A stretch of 64,000 nucleotides of DNA from Agrypnia vestita (taxonomy: Eukaryota > Arthropoda > Insecta > Trichoptera > Phryganeidae), in contig JADDOH010004028.1 in assembly GCA_016648135.1 (NCBI GenBank), positions 153,780-217,779 on the forward strand. The letters are read 5' to 3'. Numbering within the stretch: position 1 is the stretch's first letter; each line of letters opens with the position of its first letter. The position numbers and the translations under genes are program-made. Below are positions 34,506-46,029 of the stretch, one piece after another. The notes beneath the pieces are model-generated. The model saw nothing but the letters and a program-made list of their open reading frames with translations, was not told the DNA's origin and did not search any database.

Positions 34506-35017
34506 AATATGTTTCTTATTTAATAATTTCTAATATTTACCATTAAAAGTGTGTTTTGTAACATGTGTCTAATCTTAATATATATTTTTTCATTTTATAA
34601 AATGCCATATTTACATCGGTTTATAGTTGATACAATATTATAGAATTATTGGTTGGATATTGCCACACAACTGGCCCTAAGGCACGTGCCTGAGTGTCAG
34701 TCTAATTGTTGTGGCAGTATAACATTTGCTTATGGTAAGGACTGAAATGAACTTCGTACGTAAATATTGCATTACGACTAGGGGAACCTGGGGCACAGTG
34801 GACCATAATATGATATAAATGTATTGTTATTAGTTATATTATTGTCATCTTTGGCATATACGCATTAAATTGATGATAACTTTTTTAAAATCAGTTACAT
34901 ATGTACATCGCATGTGTTCTACATGTGATCTGCTGTGAAAATGAGAAACTTTTTCCGGTAATGTAAAGTTTTTCCATTGTAAATATTACTTTATATATAG
35001 TCCAGTATATTTTTTAT
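34506..35017. other. AT-rich intergenic sequence
   Basis: ggggaacctggggcacagtg at 34783-34802 resembles a transposon terminus, but no partner end was found. Confidence 0.4.
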
Positions 35018-35452
35018 AAGCAACGAAGGAATGCTAAAGAAACTTCAAATAGTGCTAAACAAAGCAATAGAAGTGTAATAGAAGAATAAAACTAACAAAA
35101 ATGTTGAATGCTCTTAAATTAGAAACAGTAAATCAAAGAATAAAATATGTATAATGTATTCGTAAAAATATTTCAAATTAAACACAGATTATTGCCCAAA
35201 TACTTTGATAACAGGATAAAACTAAATGAGGATTTTCTTTCACACAGTACAAGAGGAGGTTACAGCATAAGACTTCAGAAGAAAAAGAAAAACACCTCAC
35301 AAAATTGTCTGATGTACAAAGGTCTCAAAATTTTCGATAGCCTGCCAAAATCAATTCAAAACACAGTGAATATAAATATGTTTAAACAGGAGTGCAAAAT
35401 TTTTATTATAAAAACATTAAAATTAATAGATTATGGAATGCAATATGTTTAA
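35018..35452 (+). pseudogene. CR1/jockey-like LINE reverse-transcriptase C-terminus, broken
   Basis: 35018-35146 encodes, across frames, GMLKKLQIVLNKAI and NALKLETVNQRIKYV. 35147-35452 continues with FQIKHRLLPKYFDNRIKL, then HSTRGGYSIRL, then LMYKGLKIFDSLPKSIQNTV and FKQECKIFI before the stop. This is the known C-terminal arrangement of many LINE ORF2 proteins (KLQ..NKA.R ... LPKY ... R....l ... G...yN.LP..i). Stops at 35077-35090 and a frame change separate the two parts, and the catalytic domain is missing. Confidence 0.65.
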
Positions 35453-35611
35453 AAATATTTAAAATAAAGTTTCTATATTAAAATCTGCTAATATATTAAT
35501 TTTTTACACATAGGTTAGTTGATTCTTTCATTTTTTACATCGGATAGTGTTTGGTTCATCGCTGTACTGCGTGCCTCTGAAGTAGTTCTTTAGGGTAGAG
35601 GGCGGTGTCAC

Positions 35612-35790
35612 TGTGGAAGAATGTATGTTTAAGACCTTGCGTATGTTCAAGACACGTACCGCAGAATTATTTATTCTTGCATAATTAAATCCCCTAGTAA
35701 AAAAATGTAGTTTTTACAATAGACTTTTTTAAATTTGTTTCGTTGCAATCCGAGTCTCCTCGTTTAAAAATATATTTTTGAAATAAAACA
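35612..35790. repeat. Dispersed repeat R5, copy 1
   Basis: Shares attcttgcataattaaatc, ctagta and the phrase ccgagtctcctc with 52655-52790 (ccgagactcttc). Same order and spacing in both places. Class unknown. Confidence 0.55.
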
Positions 35791-36080
35791 CCACATTGTA
35801 CTTTTTAAGAGTATTTAGTTAGACGTTTTCATAAAATTTCACAAGCTCGCAATAATTTTTTAAAATACGTCAAACGTATTGAAATCAGCCGTGGAACCAC
35901 GTTGCATACCAAAAAAATTAAGTTAGTTCATGTCTATATTTTGGTGGTCTGTTGACTTCAAACTATACAGAACTATGAAATGAATAGGAGAAAATTAAAA
36001 AGAATGATGTAAATTTTAAGAGAAGACATCTGCTAAAGATGTGGAATCAGATAAACCAGATATTGATGAACGGCTCTGTT

Positions 36081-36120
36081 ACAGCTAGTATCTGCTGTTA
36101 ACAATGTAGATACTAGCTGT
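36081..36120. repeat. Inverted pair of Helitron 3' ends
   Basis: acagctagtatct (36081-36093) and agatactagctgt (36108-36120) are perfect inverted repeats around 14 bases. Each contains the CTAG end of an H2-type element, so two H2 3' ends appear to face each other. Confidence 0.55.
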
Positions 36121-36348
36121 ATCTAACACGTCTAGAATGACCATTGGTTCGCGTTTTTGCTAAGCCCTAGTATATATTTGTTTTATCTTTCTGGCCGTCC
36201 ACGGACAGGCGGCCATAGCAACGTGCGTAGAGCGGCCTCCGGCCGTTTAATTTCGTTTTTCTAGCCGAGATCGAACGAAATTACGGACGTTACACGAAGA
36301 CAGACGGACGGACGGACGGACAGACAACGAAATTATTATGTTTGGTGA
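36113..36348 (-). mobile_element. Helitron-like element, family H2, minus strand
   Basis: Minus 5' end TCACCAAACATAATAATTTC at 36348. Then comes a gtccgtccgtccgtccgtc run with ttcgtgtaacgtccgtaatt, and cggccggaggccgc. The 3' end CTAG and T is at 36113. The 3' hairpin is degenerate in this copy. Confidence 0.55.
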
Positions 36349-37080
36349 AATTGGATGTAGTAAAATTTTTACAACTTTGCAAAGGAGCATTCTAGATAGA
36401 ACACATTTTATGCATAACTTAAGTATGATACGTACGCAAATCGTTATTGAGGATTGATTTTATACACAACATGCTATTTTTTTTCTATTCCTTTATTTTA
36501 AGAAAATATAAAATGAAACTTTACACCTCATTGCATATTTACCAAACTATCGTCTCTACGTGATGAACCGCGCGAGCTTTCGCTCGATGCTTCGGGGCAG
36601 GCGCCATCTTTTGACTGATCACGTAGATGGCGCGTGGTCCAATATTATTTAGTCCGTTATCGCCCTGGAGCCGAGTAACCCCCCCGACGGCAAAGTGGCA
36701 AACCCTCAACCTGCGGGCGGCGCCGGTCAACGGACCACGTCTGTTGACCTTGCTGCTTAAATGCACATTTTGATCCGTATATTTGCGAGCCGCGGCCGGA
36801 ACGAGGAGATTGTATTGAGCGATGTGATAAAAATCAAATCACGTGCGGGCTCCTCGCAAGGAACACGCTGTAACAATCTGCAACAATACCGTCACGTGAT
36901 TCCGAGATTACACGCGTTCCAATTTCAAACAAAGAAATGGCGCGAATCTCTAACAACCAAAGAGGTAGGACGTGTAGTCAAAGAGGCATCAATAATCGTA
37001 ATATTTTGATTATTAATATTTTTTTAATTATTTTTTTATATATTATTATTAATATTATTAATATTTAAAGCATTAACTTT
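36349..37080. other. Intergenic, with a GC-rich patch at 36540-36760
   Basis: The patch contains cgatcacgtagatggcg-like wording, a C run and gcgggcggcgccgg; its open frames on both strands lack known motifs. tcacgtaga/tctacgtga words (36552 and 36619) form a short inverted pair. Confidence 0.35.
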
Positions 37081-37330
37081 GTGGTTAGACATAATAACAG
37101 AATGTTAGTAAACTTAGTAAAAACCACTACCAGATTTACGGTCTACCGGTTTCGAGACGTACCCGTCTCTTCGTCAGGACCAACACTACACTACTACATT
37201 CACAACACTATACACCCCAACCATAGTATTGTCAAACTATCACCACTATTGTTCACATGCGTGTTCTTGTCAGAGACAAGCATGCACTGTGCATGCTTGT
37301 CTCTGACAACAAAAGGCACAAAAATTCCGA
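37081..37330 (-). mobile_element. Penelope-like terminus with an almost intact hammerhead-like core
   Basis: Minus strand: CTGACGA (37177-37171), one A, a perfect 6-bp stem GAGACG/CGTCTC with loop GGTA, then GAAAC (ending at 37150), followed by cggtagaccg. The motif is the best preserved of its kind here. The neighbouring palindrome at 37267-37309 may belong to the same element. No ORF. Confidence 0.5.
37267..37309. repeat. Near-perfect 43-bp palindrome
   Basis: ttgtcagagacaagcatgca plus c is mirrored exactly after a single T (37288): arms 37267-37287 and 37289-37309. With a one-base centre it would form a cruciform rather than a loop-containing hairpin. Confidence 0.95.
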
Positions 37331-37436
37331 GCCTACTGAACAAACTTACGTGTTTACAATAAAATTGTGAATATTAAGCATAATTTAATATGTATGTTTG
37401 TTATATGAGAGCACTCACACATGTCTGACTTGTTGT

Positions 37437-37600
37437 ACCTCGGTAGTATAGTGGCAAGTATTTTATTTCTAAGCTACAACGGGGTCCAGTAACTGTAGCG
37501 AAACACGTCACAATGACACTCCAGGCTTGAATTAATCACACTCACCGGGAATCGAACCTGGAACCCTCAGTGGACTACAAGGGCCGCAAGTTTAGTACGT
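37437..37600. mobile_element. Two SINE pieces in opposite orientation
   Basis: Plus strand: an A box TAGTATAGTGG in cctcggtagtatagtggcaa fits the Pol III consensus. Minus strand: B box GGTTCGATTCC (37558-37548) with the S2 tail gtgacgtgtttcgctacag. The two lie head to tail in an inverted sense, so one SINE probably inserted into or beside another. Confidence 0.5.
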
Positions 37601-37845
37601 ATATTTGTTATCATGTACATTTTATAACAAAAATGTTTTTTTAAATATGCCGGAAGTGACATTCATCCAGAGAGCGATGCTGCGGTGTGGCCATCTAGCG
37701 GGCAGTAAGCGACACACTCGTAAGAATTGACCCCTACCTTGACCGGGCGAGTCTCCCTCCATCTGTGGCTCGTACAACTCTAAACAATTCTAGATATATC
37801 TTTAATATTTATTTTATTTAATTATAATATATAATATAGGCCGCT

Positions 37846-38126
37846 GGGCAGCCATTAGTGTCTGGAATTGGCTCTTGCCCATTGCCTGCTGCCAGGCCTC
37901 GCGGACGGCTACAGTTAACGCTTCGTGCCCAGAAGTGGCCGCGGCCTAGCTATTAGAGTCTGCAATCAGCTGTCGATTGTTTAGGTCCTGCGGGCGGCTG
38001 TCATGACCGCTGCATGACCATTAGTATCTGAAAAAAGCTCTCACCATGGTGGTCTCTTCGTTTCTGGTGGTGGCCGCTGTGCGGCTATTGGTGTCTGCAA
38101 TATATATAATGCAGACACCAATAGCC
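37846..38126. repeat. Degenerate repeat, about four units, ending in a 17-bp hairpin
   Basis: Similar words occur at 37851 (gccattagtgtctgga), 37949 (gctattagagtctgca), 38016 (gaccattagtatctga) and 38083 (ggctattggtgtctgca). Spacing is 98, 67 and 67. The last word is inverted perfectly at 38110-38126, giving arms of 17 bp. G+C is higher than in the flanks. Confidence 0.55.
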
Positions 38127-38767
38127 TCGTTCTCGCCGATATATATAATGTTAGAAGTTTTGTCGAGAGCGGCTGTACACACAATTTAGATAAAAGTCTT
38201 AAAGACTTATTTTGATAAAATAATTCTAAAACATACAAACAACATGTTTTCAAAATCAGTTATCAATTGTGAAATAAATACTCTTTGCTAAATTTTATCT
38301 GCCAGCTTTGATTACACTTGAGGAGTATTTTTTCTTAAAAAAATGAGGTAAAATAAAAGGTCTTTGACATATGTTGGGTGCGTGTGGAAAAACATTTTTT
38401 TTTAATATACAATAAATATATATTTTTGGAGCGTTTGAGAACCTTGGAGTGAATTATTCAAATAGACAATATGTCGCCCTCCATTAATTCAATATCAAGA
38501 AAGCGAAAAAATGATTTTGACGAATGGAATAAAAAAAAAGCTTTTTGTATGTATACCTACAAAATATTCGTATACGGATAATTTCGTTACTATTTTTTCG
38601 CCTTGATGAATTAGCAAATATATGTGTTGAATATTGATTTATATATTTTTCTTAAAATAGTGAATACGTTAAAATATACATAATTATGTTTAAATGTAAA
38701 CATAATATCCATAAATTATCTAAAATTTACACAATGCATGTCTTTTTTCGAACTTAAATATTTTTAA
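38127..38767. other. AT-rich intergenic sequence
   Basis: Nothing recognised. Confidence 0.45.
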
Positions 38768-39209
38768 TATAATTAATAAAAATGAACTTTGTTTTCACCA
38801 CTTTTATATTGAAAAATATCAACATGTTTCAGAGCTCATGGCCCTTTCGTCAATTTAATTTAGTTATTTAATTTATATACCATGATATTTAATTTAGACA
38901 TCCTTTAAATTTGTTTTCATGTTAATAGGTACTTCAGGCCCATTTCCATTTCGTCAGGATAATATTGTATACTAATAAATTTAATTTAAAAATCGACGTA
39001 TAGACAATCAAAATATAAAAATGATATATATAAATAATACTGAAGTACCTACTAACATGAAAACAAATTTAAAAGATATCTAAATTAAATAACATGATAT
39101 ATAAATTAAATAACTAAATTAAATTGACGAAAGGGCCATGAGCTCTGAAACATGTTGATATTTTTCAATACAAAAGTGGTGAAAACAAAGTTCATTTTTA
39201 TTAATTATA
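38768..39209. mobile_element. Foldback element with 170-bp arms built from a Penelope-like end
   Basis: The left arm 38768-38937 and right arm 39040-39209 are both 170 bases and almost identical as reverse complements (a handful of substitutions). The loop is 102 bases. Each arm holds the motif TTGACGA, A, an AGGGC/GCTCT hairpin, then GAAACATGTTGA (minus in the left arm at 38826-38853, plus in the right at 39124-39151). A related word, cctgacgaaatgg, sits in the loop on the minus strand. No ORF. The high arm identity suggests a recent event or ongoing gene conversion between the arms. Confidence 0.8.
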
Positions 39210-39692
39210 ATAATAATCTCACCACAAAATAATTTTTCTCTTTTTGAAGAAGTTAAATATTTTTGATATTTTCTAATTTCTTATGGCCATTTCAAAAATC
39301 CTCATCCACTGTTCATCATAGATTATTGAGATTTTGATTTCTAACGTAAAGCTTTAATGGAGTTAAACCACTTTGGCAATCTGTAATTTTTTAAAATAAT
39401 TTCATTGCGAAATTTTTGAAAAAAAAATCGTTCGTGTCATATCCATTTTCGTAACAGCTCTTCCGCCGTGACCGAGTTGCGACATTCTTCGGTGTACGTG
39501 TATTCGAAAAAATAAAAAAGTCATGTACTTTTTAAAAAATTATGTGCAAGTAAATTAAAAAAAATAATTAATTATCTTCTTGTAAAGTCACCAAATTTCA
39601 GGCTCTCAGGGTGGCGAAACCGCTTAATATGAATCCTTAAATACTAAATTCAATTTATTTATTTATTTAAAAAGGATACTATGTGACGTGCG
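39210..39692. other. AT-rich intergenic sequence
   Basis: Nothing recognised. Confidence 0.45.
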
Positions 39693-39838
39693 TATGTGGT
39701 GGAGGCAAAACACTTGCTTAGTGGCTAAATGGTCAGGGCTTCGAACCTTGTCCTTGGAGACCACCAAGTTTAGAGCACAGAGATTTTCCTGACATGCGAA
39801 CATTGACAGGTGTTCAATGTTCGTATGTCTGGTTTAAA
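39693..39838 (+). mobile_element. SINE S1, tandem copy 1
   Basis: gcaaaacacttgcttagtgg, cttcgaaccttgtcc (B-box region), gagaccaccaagtttagagc, and the end word caatgttcgtatgtct. Internal bases of the usual body are missing. Confidence 0.55.
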
Positions 39839-39891
39839 AAAAGTAATGAATTCATATAATAATTTTTTCCAATATTTTTATTCGAAGCAAA

Positions 39892-40043
39892 ACACTCGCT
39901 TTGTGACTAAGTAAGCGGCCAGGGGTTCGAGCCTTGTCCCGGGAGACCACCAAGTGTAGAGCACGGTTGTTTTCATGAGATTGTAAATAGTAAGAATATT
40001 GATGTGACGGGTGTTCAACGTTCGCATGTCTGTTTTTAAAAAA
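39892..40043 (+). mobile_element. SINE S1, tandem copy 2
   Basis: B box GGTTCGAGCCT in aggggttcgagccttgtccc, then gagaccaccaagtgtagagc, gtaaatagtaagaatattga, gttcgcatgtct. Both copies are followed by a similar flank (atgaattcat.taataa), so a segment of about 190 bp including the SINE was probably duplicated. Confidence 0.6.
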
Positions 40044-40371
40044 CTTATGAATTCATGTAATAAAAATTCATTACTTGAAACATAGTCCTTATCTCATAAA
40101 CATAATAAATGTAGAAAATTACAAACGCGGATACAAAAACTAGACGCAAATGCATTAGGAGGTTTTAAATGAAGAAGCATTGTGAAACAATTAAACTAAC
40201 GTAGGAAGTAATTAACAAATAATTGCAGTGTTGCGACCCTAAAAGGCAAAATCATTATCTTTCTAGATAAATTAAATATGCAATTTCATCTTAAACACAA
40301 ACGTTAGTAAATATATTTTAAGTTGTACAGAATTAATTCTACCTGTCATTATTAATAAATATCTCTACCAG
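40044..40371. other. AT-rich intergenic sequence
   Basis: Nothing recognised. Confidence 0.45.
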
Positions 40372-40850
40372 CTGCTATATCTATGTATACTATTTCATGA
40401 GAAGGACTACAGATGTGTCTAGCATAGTCCCTTCAAATATATGGAAGGTTTCAGTTTGGAATATATATACAACTATCAACAATTTGATAACGTGTGGATG
40501 TTCTTACGGTGAAATTTGTGAACGTTGCATTATGTAGAGCAGGGCGTACAATGAGAACAAGAATCATGGCTTTTATTTAAACATATATTTGTAAAAAAAA
40601 ATTGAAATTAATTATTTATCTGGCAGAAAATTATGAAATATTAAAATCCGAAAAATGTATTAATTGTTGTGATTGAAATATTATGAGATATATATTATTT
40701 CGGTTTCTTTTCAAAACATAAGCTTAGGAATAAGTCATACTTTTTCTCACCGCACGCCCCTGGTATAGAATGATCACTTAAGCCAGGTCATATAGGTTGT
40801 AAGCCCTGGGCCATCGTATACAAGACTTCCATACACGTTTCCACACCAAG
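40372..40850 (-). repeat. Repeat family B copy split by a hAT MITE
   Basis: Family B wording (ttcatgagaaggactacag ... gataacgtgtggatgttctt ... gcattatgtagag) stops at 40539. It resumes at 40763 (gtatagaatgatcacttaag ... gccctgggcc ... gacttccatacacg). The family consensus (gtgtagagtgatcac) shows what the empty site looked like. Confidence 0.65.
40540..40762. mobile_element. hAT-type MITE, nested copy
   Basis: Same ends and body as 6740-6968: cagggcgtacaatgagaaca at the left, caccgcacgcccctg at the right. The flanks atgtagag and gtatagaa are both one or two changes from the family B word gtgtagag, consistent with an aged 8-bp duplication. Confidence 0.8.
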
Positions 40851-41149
40851 ACGAGATTTCTACAATTTATCTTAATTGAATTTTACCCCTTACGGGCAGT
40901 GGCACTTAATCGGAGTCTGCATCTCCACGCCAGGGGACCACTTTTCAATAATGCACAACACCAATTTTTTGGTGATGAATTAAAACCGCAATTTTCATGC
41001 TTCAGATTGATTAATGACTGCACCTGGCAAGTCGTACGGGTTTTTTTATTCATTTTGTCGGTATGTATATGCATAATATATGTGAAAAAAATATTGTTTC
41101 CGGTAAGAAAGTTATCAGTAGGTACCTACTATCGGTTCTACAATCTATT

Positions 41150-41312
41150 CTATTCCTCAATAATTTGCCATGTTTGATCTCTTCTATGAACTATTTCCTT
41201 CCAATCCTGGTTTTCTAAGACATCTCTATATTAGCGATGGTCTTTCCGTCTTTCGATGTCAGCTGTTCGTCTCTACATGACCTAACCACCGAAGTTTTCT
41301 TTTTTTAACAAA
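41150..41312 (-). pseudogene. LINE C-terminus fragment
   Basis: The minus strand reads KLRWLGHVETNS near 41290-41255 and, after decay, QDWKEIVHRRDQTWQIIEE and a stop at 41150. The LRWLGHV ... DWxxxVxxR layout is a LINE C-terminal region, distinct from the 28-kb RTE-like copy. Intervening frame is lost. Confidence 0.5.
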
Positions 41313-43705
41313 CGATGAGACGTGTATCTGATTAAGCCAAGTAATCTTATAACAAGTGAGGGTAAGATCAAAATATTTTGCAGGATATGTGACAGTAATA
41401 TCATAATACTTTGGACTTTAATGTTTGATGTTTATAAAAAAACTTCTCCCGAGTCATGTATAATAAATTGTTTAAACAAGTTTGTGCTTAAATATGTATA
41501 TGAATTAGCCTATATGCTTGTAATAAATTATGCATTTTTGAAAATATATTTTATAAATCGACCGCCCTTACGTACTGTCGAATCTGCAAAAAATATTGTT
41601 TTGTTTTACTACTTAAATCATCGGATTTGTTCAATATTAATTTTTTTTTTAATTTTTTGTTTCAATTATAGCATGTATTGAACGAAAATCGAATTTTTGT
41701 AGATTTGAATGTATACGCAGGGTCCGTCGAAATGGATTATGTTCATTACAAATTTTGTGTTTGTTATTTCGATTCCATGATGACATAAAAATTATAAGTA
41801 CTGGCTCTCCAGCCCCTGGTAGGACTCGGTATCCTAAAAAAATTGCTCCGATAATCTTTGTTTTCATTTATTTTTAAATAATTAACCTGGTCACGCGACC
41901 AGGTAAATGAAACAAAAAACTATTAAAACTTTTATTAATTTCACAAAGTCACTGGAGACGAATTTAATCGGAATTTAACCGTTCTAAATTCACACCGATT
42001 TTTCTAGAAATTTAACACAGGTTCGCACTTGTTCATGTCACTAGAATCTTGGCTGCACTTTTGATGTATCGCTGGGTCGTTCAATTTCGCGCGTAAGTGC
42101 TCACTCGCGTCGGATGTCTATCGCTTTTTTACACTACTGGTCGCCTTTATCTGTGTATCGCAGAAATGTTTCAACAACGAATGTTCGAAAATGTTTGACT
42201 AGTTTCTCCATATTTCTAGTGTTTTATGTTTTTTTCGAGAATAGTCATGCCATTGTTGAAGATTCCCGTGACAACATAATATTATATATTTATGATTTCA
42301 TTTTATTATAAGATTGATATTTAATTATCTGCCGTTTTTTTACATTATTTTATCCTTCATTCATATATTATATCCCACGTATTATGTTTTAAGTTTTTTT
42401 GTATTCGCCTATATTTTAGTATAATTTTGAATATAATTAAAAAAACAGCGGAATTGTCTAATTTCTCAAATCTGTTTACTTACTATCGGAAGACTTTGCT
42501 GTGGAAAATTGATAAAGTGGTTTGTGGCAGTTTCCAAGGCAAGCTAATAGATGTACATAACTAACTGTAATGTTTTCGCTGTAAATTTTAATAATAATAA
42601 ATATACAGTTTGCCACGCCTGATTGGGGGGTGTTAAGCGCGAGCCCTAATTTAATATCATACGACAGTTTTTTGGACGTCAATACTTTTACTCTTCACGA
42701 TGTTTTGATGTGGGCTAATTGCGGCAGGATCCCGATGGTCAGCCAACATGTGGTACGGCACGGACATGACATGTGTCGCCGCAAGAAGCATTTTTTTACT
42801 GATTTCCCAAGAATCATTAATCATTCGAGCGTGCAATATCAGCGATCCTTCATGCAATATGTATGATATATTCCTTCTTGCTGAATATTTATTCTCACTG
42901 CCTATTCATTTACGACATGCGGGATAAAGTATTGACAAAAAATGACACCTTTTAAACCCGGCGAGTAAATAAAAAACATCGTATATGGATTTTAAGCGGA
43001 AAATGTATTCTCTCGCATTTAAAGTTAAGCGATACTTAAAGCGTTTTTTTGCTTGTCTTTCTTTTCCTCGCATCTGTCATATTTTCAATAGTGTAATCTG
43101 ATTGAATTTTCGATTGTGCGCGCAAGCTGCGGCTACGAAAAAGTTAATTTATTAAAAAATATTGAAATATTGTTTATTTTTATTTTTGACGTACAAATTA
43201 TGAACAAGTCATTAAAGCTCCCAATATGAAGATCCAGTGTGGCATTAAAGTATAATTTAAAAACATTTTATAAAATTAGGGGAATAATTTGTAACATATC
43301 CTATTTTTTAAATTAAATTAAAATAAGGTATTCAGAATAAGTGATATACTTTTGACCTCCGAACTGGCAAATGTTTGCTTATTATACAAAGTATCTATCT
43401 TTTATTTTAGTCGCTGTATCTAACATATGTGGAAATACATACATATGTGGAAATATCTATCTCAGGCGGACCGCCGGAAGGTCAAATATTAAATAATCTT
43501 TATTGCTGCCATTTAAAGTAAAACTATGGACAGCCACATATAAAGTACATTGTATATAGATTCTAATATAACGTAATTAAATTAATTATGTGGGTATCAC
43601 GAAATCGCGATGGTGGGAGAAGAAATGAAACACTTCAAATCAATTAATTTTTTTTATTAATAAAATGAAAACACCCACGTTTCATAAATATATACCATAA
43701 TATTT
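41313..43705. other. Intergenic sequence, 2.4 kb
   Basis: Includes a perfect hairpin acctggtc/gaccaggt (41885-41904) and a mildly GC-richer stretch (42010-42120, 42640-42830). Minus-strand frame 42657-42857 is protein-like in places, but nothing was recognised. Confidence 0.4.
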
Positions 43706-43747
43706 CAGTAAATAGTGGTTTTATACAAAAAAAACCACTATTTATTG
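43706..43747. repeat. 17-bp hairpin
   Basis: cagtaaatagtggtttt (43706-43722) pairs with aaaaccactatttattg (43731-43747), one mismatch, 8-base loop. The word resembles the sequence after the PLE end at 25915 (caataaatagtgatttta), so it may be another element terminus. Confidence 0.65.
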
Positions 43748-44179
43748 AATGATTAACTTGTTATTAACATAATGACATTTCTTATAATATTGATGTTGCT
43801 GTTGCTGAAAATGCTGAATGCTAATTTATCTTGGAAAAATATACTAGAATATCGGAATTTCGGACTTTTTGATGTTGAGTAGCTGCAAAAATTTATTTTA
43901 GCCTAATGCGGGGAATAAAATAATGCATCGTTTCTTCGTTTAAATTTTGAAATTATTTAGTGCCTTGGTATATTTTCATTGGTCTTTAGCGTTCATTGGT
44001 ACAGCCATATCTCAAATGCCTCCAGCCTTTTAAGGATTTCTTTTAATGCTCAGACCTCGACTTCATAGAGCGGCAAGGATATAACATTTTATTGCTATCC
44101 AACGGGTGCCAGCGCTTGTCTCGATTGCAGAAGAGATTAATCATTTTATCAACGTGCTTCTGGCCACCTTTATATAATA
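43748..44179. other. Intergenic sequence
   Basis: A minus-strand frame reaching into 44043-44170 has a lysine-rich, protein-like product (GGQKHVDKMINLFCNRDK) that I cannot place. It borders the Helitron end. Confidence 0.35.
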
Positions 44180-44556
44180 CTAGCTGTGCCCGCCGCTTCG
44201 CACGCGTAGATTTTAAATAATTCATGTATTAACCAAAACATAGAGATGTGTCCAAGGAGTCGTCACATAGAACGTTTTGAGTTCTAAAACTTCTCAATAG
44301 AAAGTATTTAAATTAAAGGCAGCGTTCGTAAAAACGCATCGCGCGACCATTTTTTCGTCGAATTTAGTTGTAAAATAGGTCACCACGAATGGCCCTTTTA
44401 TTATAACGGGATAATATATAACCTTTAACTAGATCGAAAGTCCATTTTAAATATTGGTGAAAGAATTTTGGAAATCCGATGAGTAGTTTCGGAAATTACC
44501 TCCTACATCCAAACTTACAAACTCACAAACTTTACCTCTTTATATATTAGTATTGA
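44180..44556 (-). mobile_element. Helitron-like element H1, complete copy
   Basis: Minus 5' end TCAATACTAATATATAAAGA, then ggtaaagtttg at 44556, preceded by A. The 3' end is a GC-rich hairpin (gcgtgcgaagcggcgggcac) followed by AGCTAG and T at 44180. The body has accattttttcgtcgaattt and agtagtttcggaaattacc. A further TCTATATTAA just outside (to 44566) could be the true start. It is the reference copy for this family in the window. Confidence 0.7.
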
Positions 44557-45514
44557 TTAATATAGATATACATAATAAAAAAAAGAGCGAGCCTTATAGT
44601 AGTCGCATATGATGTGTAACATTTGATATCTCACAATTAAAAATATCAATTGAGCAGCAACAGAAATTTATATCAAAATTTAAAAAAGCTAATACCAATA
44701 TTTATTAATTAGTAAATACAAGTGAAGAAAATGTATGTGCATTTATTTATTATTGAATTTTGCCGCACTAAGTAGGTACCGCATATCTACATACGCATTT
44801 TTATTTAGAAATGTGTTTGGTCAATTATATGTTTTTATTTATTTTCATAGATGGCGGTAGTGTGTATATGAAAACTTTGAATAAATATTTAAAAATAATC
44901 ACATAAATTACATAAAATTTGAGAATGTAAATCATCTAGAGTAGGTAGTTATTGTTTATATTAATGTAAAAAAATTATAAGTATTTATTGGATAGTTTCG
45001 AAGATATAAGCCAAAATATATCAAAGCTCAATATCCACACGCTTGACACCGGACGCGCATCAAATATACGAAATCAGAAGCGTTGGCTGTTGGAAGTGTG
45101 CGTCTTCGCTGTGATGGTACTTGCTGGATATTGGTTTGTTTATAAATGATGATTTTTTTCCATTGCGCGCACTCCGCGCGCGCTCATTGATTAAATGAAG
45201 TTGCGCATGTCTTATTTCCTGTTATGCATTTCCGTCCATTTTCACGAAATTACTGCCACAGATTGCAGGAAAGCGGAAGGAAAGATGTTACACATCAAAT
45301 ACACGTTTCGTAAATATTCTTAGTATTTTTAAATTATTCAAATGGCCTATGTTCCGAAATAACAATTTAGGAATTAAACTTTACGCGTCTGCACTGTGAA
45401 AATAGGACTATGGTTAGGCGAGTATCTTTCCACCAGATATTAAATCCCTCTAACTCAATTTCTATATTAATTTGAAAGTTTGAGTATAAATATAAATACA
45501 AAGATAAAAGTCAT
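44557..45514. other. AT-rich intergenic sequence
   Basis: A short CpG cluster (gcgcgcactccgcgcgcgct) lies at 45165-45184. No gene seen. Confidence 0.45.
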
Positions 45515-45676
45515 GACGTCCTTATTGGTCTAGTGGTTAATACACTTGTCTAGTGATCCATTGGTCTTATTCCAGATCATTAAAATATTTTTATTTTTTA
45601 TAGCATGGGGGTTTAGCTTAAGAACATCGGTGTGACATGTATTCCGTGTGCGCATCTCTATTTTTTAAAATGAAAA
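45515..45676 (+). mobile_element. SINE S1, decayed copy
   Basis: Head ggtctagtggttaatacact with an A-box-like TGGTCTAGTGG, a lost B box, then the S1 tail (tttagcttaagaacat, gtgcgcatctct) and an A-rich end. Confidence 0.55.
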
Positions 45677-46029
45677 TAAAAAATATATTTAAACAATTTT
45701 ATTCGTCGCTATCATCAACTGATTTAATATTTTGTGTAAAGCTGAATTGAGATATCCTCTTTACATTGTGATGGTCGACATAGAGATAGATTTAATAAAT
45801 TTAGAAAATCTTAAAATAATAATATTCAAAAAGCCAAGTATGGACATCAAAAATATATTTCTTCTGGTTTGAATCGTTTAAAAGTAAAAGCCTGATATAT
45901 TTCTTCTCAAGATTCCATGTATTACAAGAGGCTAACAAAATATTGAATATTCAGCTATACAAGTAATATTTCTTAGGTCTTTATTATACCTTAGATATAA
46001 TTCTGTGTTAAATTAATATTGTTTGCCAA
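45677..46029. other. AT-rich intergenic sequence
   Basis: Nothing recognised. Confidence 0.45.

Noticed and set aside
34783..34802. Transposon terminus (ggggaacctggggcacagtg)
   Set aside because: No matching second end or target duplication could be found.
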